From: Nanobdellota archaeon
GTDB taxonomy: Archaea > Nanobdellota > Nanobdellia > Pacearchaeales > GW2011-AR1
Direction: 5' to 3'
DNA: 7,117 nucleotides
Assembly: GCA_018830905.1 (NCBI GenBank)
Contig: JAHJRM010000025.1
Span: 1 to 7,117 of the forward strand
The translations under genes and the position numbers were made by a program. Shown piece by piece: positions 1 through 4,284 of this stretch. The stretch's first letter is position 1; each line of letters starts with the position of its first letter. Below the pieces are notes generated by a model that was not told where the DNA came from, ran no database searches, and saw only the letters and a list, made by a program, of their open reading frames with translations.

Positions 1-10
1 CTTTTGACAG

Positions 11-23
11 AAAGGTTTTTAAA
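11..23 (+). promoter_or_regulatory. Candidate BRE/TATA promoter for the rpoH-rpoB operon (distal)
   Basis: The purine-rich stretch AAAGG at 11-15 followed by TTTTTAAA at 16-23 has the form of an archaeal BRE plus TATA box. Initiation about 25 bases downstream would start transcription near 45 and leave a leader of roughly 75 bases before rpoH. It is the better of two candidates by shape, but the region is so AT-rich that a chance match is possible. No mapped start is available. Confidence 0.5.
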
Positions 24-60
24 CAAAATTTTTGTCTCTTTTATTATTACCCAGTTATTA

Positions 61-74
61 AAAAAGTATTAAAA
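61..74 (+). promoter_or_regulatory. Alternative TATA-like element (proximal)
   Basis: An A-rich run with G at 66 is followed by TATTAAAA at 67-74. If used, transcription would start around 95-100 and the rpoH leader would be only about 25 bases, which would fit the absence of a Shine-Dalgarno sequence before rpoH. It competes with the element at 11-23, and both could be used. Confidence 0.3.
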
Positions 75-121
75 GCCGTATATTTCAGAATAACTTCGAA
101 CTAAAATTCCTCAACAACCTA

Positions 122-328
122 ATGCATAAACTTCAATCTAAACATGTGAAACTCAAAGAAAAAGAAGTTCTGGAATTGTTAGATAAGTTTAATCTTTCTA
201 AATCTCAACTACCCAAAATTTTATCCAGTGATCCTGCTCTTGCTGAAGAGTGTGTTGTTGGAGATATTGTGAAGATTGAGAGAAAAGACGACGATAAACC
301 TGTAGTTTATTACAGGGTTGTAGTCTAG
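122..328 (+). CDS. rpoH: RNA polymerase subunit RpoH (Rpb5-like)
   Basis: This is the small archaeal polymerase subunit H, the counterpart of the C-terminal domain of eukaryotic Rpb5. It sits at the lower jaw next to the large subunit. The 68-residue product shows the family pattern: an N-terminal H-x2-x2-KH segment (HKLQSKH), the segment QLPKILSSDPAL, the turn VGDIVKIERK and the closing strand VVYYRVVV. It is slightly shorter than the usual 75-85 residues and begins almost directly at the conserved HxL..KH segment. The ATG at 122 is the only start possible: the frame is open back to a stop at 59-61 but holds no ATG, GTG or TTG. I see no Shine-Dalgarno motif, so it may use a short leader or a non-SD mechanism. 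It lies 20 bases ahead of the rpoB ATG, the standard archaeal gene order. Confidence 0.96.
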   Translation: MHKLQSKHVKLKEKEVLELLDKFNLSKSQLPKILSSDPALAEECVVGDIVKIERKDDDKPVVYYRVVV

Positions 329-348
329 TTTTGGTAGTTATTTACAAA

Positions 349-3300
349 ATGGGAAAGAACAAACACCTGGTTGTGAAGAAGTATTTGGAGGAGCACTCTC
401 TAGTTGAATCTAACATAATTTCTTTTAACAATTTTATTGAGAAGAGGATGCAAGAAATTGTTGATGATATTTCTGAGACTATAAATGAGGATGATTTTGA
501 AATCACGCTCGGAAAAGTAGAGGTTGGAAATCCGAGAGTTATTGAGGCAGATGGAAGTTCTTCTTTGATTACTCCTGCCGAAGCGAAGATGAGGAATTTA
601 ACTTATTCTGCTGTAGTTACTATGGAAGTTACAGTTAAGAAAGACGATCAGATTGATTCCGAGGTTGTTGAGATTGGAAAGATTCCGGTTATGGTTAAGA
701 GTAAAGCGTGTAATACTTATGGAATGTCTGAAAAAGAATTAATTGAAAGTTATCACGATCCACTTGACCCTGGAGGTTACTTCGTTATTAAGGGTAATGA
801 AAGAGTTATGGTTATGGCAGAGGATCTTGCAGAGAACCAACCTTTTATTGAAAATGATTCGAAAGGTAATTTGTTTTTGAGGCTTTTTTCCTTGAGAGGA
901 ACTTATAGAATTCCTGTTTTAATCTCTGAAAATAAAGAAGGGTTATTGACTGTTTCTTTTAGTAAGTTTAAAGATATTCCAATTATTGTGGTTTTGAAGG
1001 CTCTGGGAATGATTAAGGAATCTGATATTCAGAAACATATTGGTTTGGAGACAGATTCTGTGATTGTTAATTTTTATGAGTTTGTTAATCTTGCGACGAG
1101 AGAAGATGCAATGTTGAATATTTCTGAGAGGTCTAATCTTCAGGGAACTAAGAAGGAGATTCTTGATAGGGTTAGGCAAAGAATTGATTCTTACCTTTTT
1201 CCCCATATTGGGCAGAAAAAAGAAGACCGAGAGAAGAAGGCAATTACGCTTTGTAAACTTCTTAAGCAGTTTTTGATTGCGAAAGAGAATCCTAATTTGA
1301 GGACGGATAAAGATCATTATGCTAATAAGAGGGTGAGGCTTTCTGGTGACTTGCTTGCTACTTTATTTAGAGTTAATCTTGGAATTTTGCTTAGAGATAT
1401 TCAGTACTCACTTCAAAAGGCGGCGAAGAAACGTAGGTTGTTTTCGATTAAAGTTATTGCTAAATCGACGCTGTTTTCGCATAGGATTGAATCTGCTATC
1501 GCTACAGGAAGTTGGACCGGGGATAGATCAGGTATTACTCAGAACATGGATAAGACAAATTATCTTGCGATAATTTCTTCATTGCAGAGAGTTTCGAGTA
1601 TGTTGCCTAGCGATCAGGAAAATTTTATGGCTAGAACTTTGCACCCAACACACTATGGTAGATTCTGCCCTATTGAAACCCCTGAGGGAACAGAGATTGG
1701 TTTGAGAAAAAATCTTGCTATTCTTGCGCAGGTTTCAACTTTGACTGGAATGGAAAACGAAAAGTTTTTGGATTATATGAGTTCCCATGGTCTTGACAAA
1801 GATGGGTCTGATGGAACGGAAGTTATGTTCAATGGTATTTTTGTTGGAAGTGTTAAATCTCCGAAGGAGTTTGTTGAGGGGATGAGGACTCGTAGACGGG
1901 CGGGAGAGTTGCCTGTGCAGATGAATATGAGACACGATTCTCATTTTGGTATTGTTGTGATTTCTACGGAGCCCGGTAGGGTTTTGAGACCGTTGATTAT
2001 TGTGGATGGTGGAGTTTCAAGATTGAATGATGACCATTTGCTTTCTTTGGAGAGGGGAGAGTTCAAGTGGATTGATTTGATAAACAATGGAATAATTGAA
2101 TATCTTGATGCATCTGAGGAAGAGAATGCTTTGGTTGCACTTTCTCTTGAAGATTTAACTTCAGAGCATACACATCTTGAGATTGATCATGTGGACTTAT
2201 TCGGAGTTGTTACATCTCTAGTTCCTTATGGTAATCACGACCAAAGTTCTAGACTTAATAGAGGAAGTAAAACACAGAAGCAGGCGCTTGGACTTTATGC
2301 TGCTAACTATTTGACGAGGCTGGATACAGATGTTTCTGTTCTCCAATATCCACAGAAGCCAATTGTTAGGAGTTTTGTTTATGATACTTTGCAAACATAT
2401 CCTGCAGGACAGAACCTTGTTGTTGCGGTTATGACTCATGACGGATACAATGTTGAGGACGCGCTTGTTTTAAATAAGGGAAGCGTTGATAGAGGTGTTG
2501 GACGAAGCTTTTACTTTAGGCCTTACTCTGCTGTTGAGATGAATTATGCTGGTGGACTGAAGGATGAGATTGCTATTCCTGAGAAAGATGCTTCTGGTTA
2601 TAAAACTGAATCTAGTTATGAACTACTTGAGAGCGATGGTATTGTTTATCCTGAAGCGAACGTTGAAGATGGTAAGGTTTTGATTGGCAAAATGTCTCCC
2701 CCCAAGTTTTTATCTGAAGCAAGAGAGATTTCTATTAGGACTAAGAAAGAGTCTAGTGTTTCAATGAAGCAGGAAGAAGATGGTATTGTTGAGTCTGTTT
2801 TGATTACAGAAGATAGTGATGGAAATAAGATTGTTCAAGTTAAGACGCGTAATATGAGATTGCCTGAACCTGGAGATAAGTATGCTACTTCGCATGGTCA
2901 GAAAGGAGTTATTGGTTTGGTTGCGGATGAGGAAGATATTCCTTTCACTTCTAAGGGAATCAGGCCAGATATAATTTTCAATCCACACGGACTTCCTAGC
3001 AGAATGACTGTTGGTTATTTGATGGAGTTAATTGCGGGTAAGGTTGGAAGCGTTCGTGGTGAAGTTGTCGACGGAACTTCTTTCTCTGGAGACAGCAAGA
3101 GTGAGCTAGAAGATCAGTTAGAGGATCTTGGATTTAGGTATGATGGAAAGGAGACTATGTATAATGGAATTACTGGGAAGAAGATAAAGGCTAAGATTTT
3201 TGTAGGTAATCTTTATTATTTGAAACTTAAGTATATGGTTGCGAACAAGATTCACGGTAGAGCTTCTGGTAAAGTTGCTTTGTTAACAAGACAGCCAATT

Positions 3301-3603
3301 GAAGGAAGATCTCGTGGTGGTGCATTGAGACTTGGAGAGATGGAGCAGCAAGCACTTGTTGCACACGGAGCTTCTTTGCTCTTGAAGGAAAGATATGATT
3401 CTGACAAGGTTGTGCTTTTGATTTGTACGCATTGTGGTTCTGTTGGGATTGAGGATAATATTAGGGATAAGAAAATGTGTCCAGTTTGTATGAGCGAAGA
3501 AGTTGAGCCTGTTGAGGTTTCTTATGCTTTCAAGCTTCTTATTGAGGAGCTTCAGGGACTTCATATACAGACCACGTTTGGTTTGAAGGATAAATACAAA
3601 TAA
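349..3603 (+). CDS. rpoB: RNA polymerase subunit B, unsplit (B''+B')
   Basis: This is the second-largest subunit (Rpb2/beta counterpart), forming one side of the cleft and part of the active site. Starting at the ATG at 349 it has 1084 residues; a TTG at 331 would add six. Landmarks (ATG numbering): DHYANKR near 322, ATGSWTGDRSG near 385, HPTHYGRFCPIETPEG 432-447, the SSR arginine at 635, PQKP near 668, Glu703-Asp704 in GYNVEDALVLNK, GDKYATSHGQKG with Lys844 and Lys852, NPHGLPSRMT with Arg885, and TRQPIEGRSRGG near 980. A C-terminal zinc ribbon has Cys1026, 1029, 1044 and 1047. Rpb2 residues known to contact NTP (R766, K979, K987, R1020) all have basic counterparts. Many euryarchaea split this gene; here it is continuous. 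The loop after the SSR arginine is divergent. The last codons are part of the repeat shared with the next genes. Confidence 0.97.
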   Translation: MGKNKHLVVKKYLEEHSLVESNIISFNNFIEKRMQEIVDDISETINEDDFEITLGKVEVGNPRVIEADGSSSLITPAEAKMRNLTYSAVVTMEVTVKKDDQIDSEVVEIGKIPVMVKSKACNTYGMSEKELIESYHDPLDPGGYFVIKGNERVMVMAEDLAENQPFIENDSKGNLFLRLFSLRGTYRIPVLISENKEGLLTVSFSKFKDIPIIVVLKALGMIKESDIQKHIGLETDSVIVNFYEFVNLATREDAMLNISERSNLQGTKKEILDRVRQRIDSYLFPHIGQKKEDREKKAITLCKLLKQFLIAKENPNLRTDKDHYANKRVRLSGDLLATLFRVNLGILLRDIQYSLQKAAKKRRLFSIKVIAKSTLFSHRIESAIATGSWTGDRSGITQNMDKTNYLAIISSLQRVSSMLPSDQENFMARTLHPTHYGRFCPIETPEGTEIGLRKNLAILAQVSTLTGMENEKFLDYMSSHGLDKDGSDGTEVMFNGIFVGSVKSPKEFVEGMRTRRRAGELPVQMNMRHDSHFGIVVISTEPGRVLRPLIIVDGGVSRLNDDHLLSLERGEFKWIDLINNGIIEYLDASEEENALVALSLEDLTSEHTHLEIDHVDLFGVVTSLVPYGNHDQSSRLNRGSKTQKQALGLYAANYLTRLDTDVSVLQYPQKPIVRSFVYDTLQTYPAGQNLVVAVMTHDGYNVEDALVLNKGSVDRGVGRSFYFRPYSAVEMNYAGGLKDEIAIPEKDASGYKTESSYELLESDGIVYPEANVEDGKVLIGKMSPPKFLSEAREISIRTKKESSVSMKQEEDGIVESVLITEDSDGNKIVQVKTRNMRLPEPGDKYATSHGQKGVIGLVADEEDIPFTSKGIRPDIIFNPHGLPSRMTVGYLMELIAGKVGSVRGEVVDGTSFSGDSKSELEDQLEDLGFRYDGKETMYNGITGKKIKAKIFVGNLYYLKLKYMVANKIHGRASGKVALLTRQPIEGRSRGGALRLGEMEQQALVAHGASLLLKERYDSDKVVLLICTHCGSVGIEDNIRDKKMCPVCMSEEVEPVEVSYAFKLLIEELQGLHIQTTFGLKDKYK
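3586..3590 (+). promoter_or_regulatory. Weak Shine-Dalgarno-like AAGGA before the 95-aa gene
   Basis: AAGGA lies inside the end of rpoB, 14 bases before the ATG at 3605. That is further than usual for a ribosome site. Because the rpoB stop is only one base from the next ATG, re-initiation by a terminating ribosome is an equally good explanation. Confidence 0.25.
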
Positions 3604-3607
3604 AATG
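3592..3607 (+). repeat. Stop-start junction repeat, copy 1 (end of rpoB)
   Basis: AAATACAAATAAAATG: it encodes Lys-Tyr-Lys-stop of rpoB, one A, then the ATG of the next gene. It is identical over 16 bases to copy 2 at 3881-3896. Confidence 0.8.
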
Positions 3608-3892
3608 AATACAAGAAAAATATTAGATGTAATTTTTTGGATAGCATTAATAATTGGAACAATAATGGTTTTATGGAGAATATTTGGAAATAGCCCGACT
3701 GACCTTGCTGTGATAACTCCATTTATTGTTATGGGATTAACTAAGATATGGTCAAATAATAACAGAATATGGGAATTGGAAATTAAGATGAAAAATAGTT
3801 TTGATAAAGTTAGGGAAAATACGAACAGAATTGGAAATAAGATTGATGATTTATTAAATAAATTAAATGGAAGGAAAAACAAATACAAATAA
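3605..3892 (+). CDS. Small two-helix membrane protein with charged helical tail, function unknown
   Basis: The 95-residue product is not one I can name. Two hydrophobic segments, about residues 6-27 and 34-49, are separated by a short GNSPTD turn (28-33), which suggests a membrane hairpin. Residues 54-88 are polar and likely a long amphipathic or coiled-coil helix, with hydrophobic residues I55, L58, M62, F66, V69, I76, I80, L83 and L87; the extreme C-terminus is basic (GRKNKYK). I see no catalytic motif. The ATG follows the rpoB stop by one base, so translation is probably coupled. About 7 of its 9 leucines are TTA and more than half of its isoleucines are ATA, unlike rpoB, which suggests later arrival or weaker expression. 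A membrane protein here is unexpected, as this position normally joins rpoB directly to the large-subunit gene. A 201-codon open frame lies antisense at 3283-3888 but reads as low-complexity sequence. Confidence 0.8.
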   Translation: MNTRKILDVIFWIALIIGTIMVLWRIFGNSPTDLAVITPFIVMGLTKIWSNNNRIWELEIKMKNSFDKVRENTNRIGNKIDDLLNKLNGRKNKYK

Positions 3893-3896
3893 AATG
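3881..3896 (+). repeat. Stop-start junction repeat, copy 2 (end of the 95-aa gene)
   Basis: AAATACAAATAAAATG, exact copy of 3592-3607 and in the same reading phase: Lys-Tyr-Lys-stop, one A, ATG. The sequence just before it extends into a small tandem ACAAAT repeat (3879-3890), so some slippage-prone simple sequence is involved. Confidence 0.8.
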
Positions 3897-3938
3897 GAAT
3901 ATGAGGATAATATTATTTGGAGGGTAAAATACAAGTAA
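3894..3938 (+). CDS. Possible 14-codon micro-ORF
   Basis: ATG at 3894 opens a 14-codon frame, MEYEDNIIWRVKYK, ending at TAA 3936-3938. It sits exactly between two copies of the junction repeat, one base after the stop of the 95-aa gene and one base before the ATG of the 114-aa gene. It could be a translated leader that carries ribosomes across the gap, the stub of a decayed gene, or simply the spacer created when the repeat was duplicated. Its composition tells nothing about function. Confidence 0.3.
   Translation: MEYEDNIIWRVKYK
3919..3925 (+). promoter_or_regulatory. Shine-Dalgarno-like GGAGGGT upstream of the 114-aa gene
   Basis: GGAGGGT matches the archaeal anti-Shine-Dalgarno well, but it ends 14 bases before the ATG at 3940, beyond the usual 5-10. 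It may serve the 114-aa gene at a stretched spacing or be incidental to the Trp-Arg-Val codons of the micro-ORF. Confidence 0.35.
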
Positions 3939-3942
3939 AATG
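3927..3942 (+). repeat. Stop-start junction repeat, copy 3 (end of the micro-ORF)
   Basis: AAATACAAGTAAAATG, one base different from copies 1 and 2 (A to G at 3935, silent for Lys). It again gives Lys-Tyr-Lys-stop, one A and the next ATG. Confidence 0.75.
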
Positions 3943-4284
3943 GTTAAACAAATCATACTTAGAGATGATTTTCCGGAGATAGTTACGCTTTCAGGAAGTA
4001 CAAGATTCAAAGATCAGTTTTTAGAAGTTCAGAGAGAGCTTGGACTTGAGGGAAAAATAGTAATCTCCGTTTCAGTGTTTGGTCATGCAGATAATCTACA
4101 ATTAACAGAAGAGCAGAAAGTAGAATTAGATGAATTACATTTAAGGAAAATTGATTTAGCAGATACTGTTTACATTATTGATGTTGGAGGTTCTATCGGC
4201 GAGAGCACGAGGAGAGAAATTGCTTATGCGAAGACACATAATAAAAAAATAAAATATTATTCGCTGGAGACAAAATGCAAATAA
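3940..4284 (+). CDS. Nucleoside 2-deoxyribosyltransferase-like Rossmannoid protein
   Basis: The 114-residue product resembles the short nucleoside 2-deoxyribosyltransferase-like proteins found scattered in bacteria, archaea and phages. Members proven to be enzymes exchange or release the base of deoxynucleosides or nucleotides. Visible here: a first strand and loop IVTLSGSTRF (14-23), a second strand KIVISVSVFGH (39-49), a helix ELDELHLRKIDLAD (62-75), a strand VYIIDVGG (77-84) and the loop-helix IGESTRREIAYA (86-97). By position, Glu93 would match the family's catalytic glutamate, with Glu88 as the alternative; the substrate cannot be read from sequence. An in-frame stop at 3925-3927 makes 3940 the first ATG. 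The last ten bases overlap the start of rpoA. About half its leucines are TTA, more than in rpoB. Fold assignment is fairly sure; activity is not. Confidence 0.8.
   Translation: MVKQIILRDDFPEIVTLSGSTRFKDQFLEVQRELGLEGKIVISVSVFGHADNLQLTEEQKVELDELHLRKIDLADTVYIIDVGGSIGESTRREIAYAKTHNKKIKYYSLETKCK
4266..4270 (+). promoter_or_regulatory. Shine-Dalgarno GGAGA for rpoA
   Basis: GGAGA ends four bases before the ATG at 4275 and lies inside the end of the 114-aa gene. It is the best-spaced ribosome site in the window and supports the 4275 start of rpoA over the in-frame ATG at 4305. Confidence 0.6.
4273..4284 (+). repeat. Junction repeat, degenerate copy 4 (end of the 114-aa gene)
   Basis: AAATGCAAATAA matches the first 12 bases of the junction repeat with one change (TAC to TGC), giving Lys-Cys-Lys-stop. 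The downstream AATG half is absent. The single change creates the ATG at 4275 used by rpoA. Confidence 0.55.

Noticed and set aside
6..36. Imperfect inverted repeat GACAGAAA / TTTTTGTC followed by T-rich sequence, as a terminator of an upstream gene
   Set aside because: The stem is eight bases with one mismatch and a 15-base loop, too weak to call, and it overlaps the more convincing BRE/TATA element.
331..348. TTG at 331 as the rpoB start
   Set aside because: It adds only six residues not expected in the family, while the ATG at 349 gives a normal RpoB N-terminus.
943..2988. Several 70-125 codon frames on either strand within rpoB
   Set aside because: They overlap strongly conserved RpoB sequence and show no protein features of their own.
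3283..3888. 201-codon open frame on the minus strand, antisense to the rpoB end and the 95-aa gene
   Set aside because: Its translation is a low-complexity mix of Leu, Ile, Asn, Phe and Ser typical of the complement of AT-rich coding sequence, it has no recognisable domain, and the plus strand carries clear genes here.
3592..3942. CRISPR-like array from the spaced repeats
   Set aside because: Spacings are 289 and 46 bases, the repeat is only 16 bases, and the intervals are coding frames rather than spacers.
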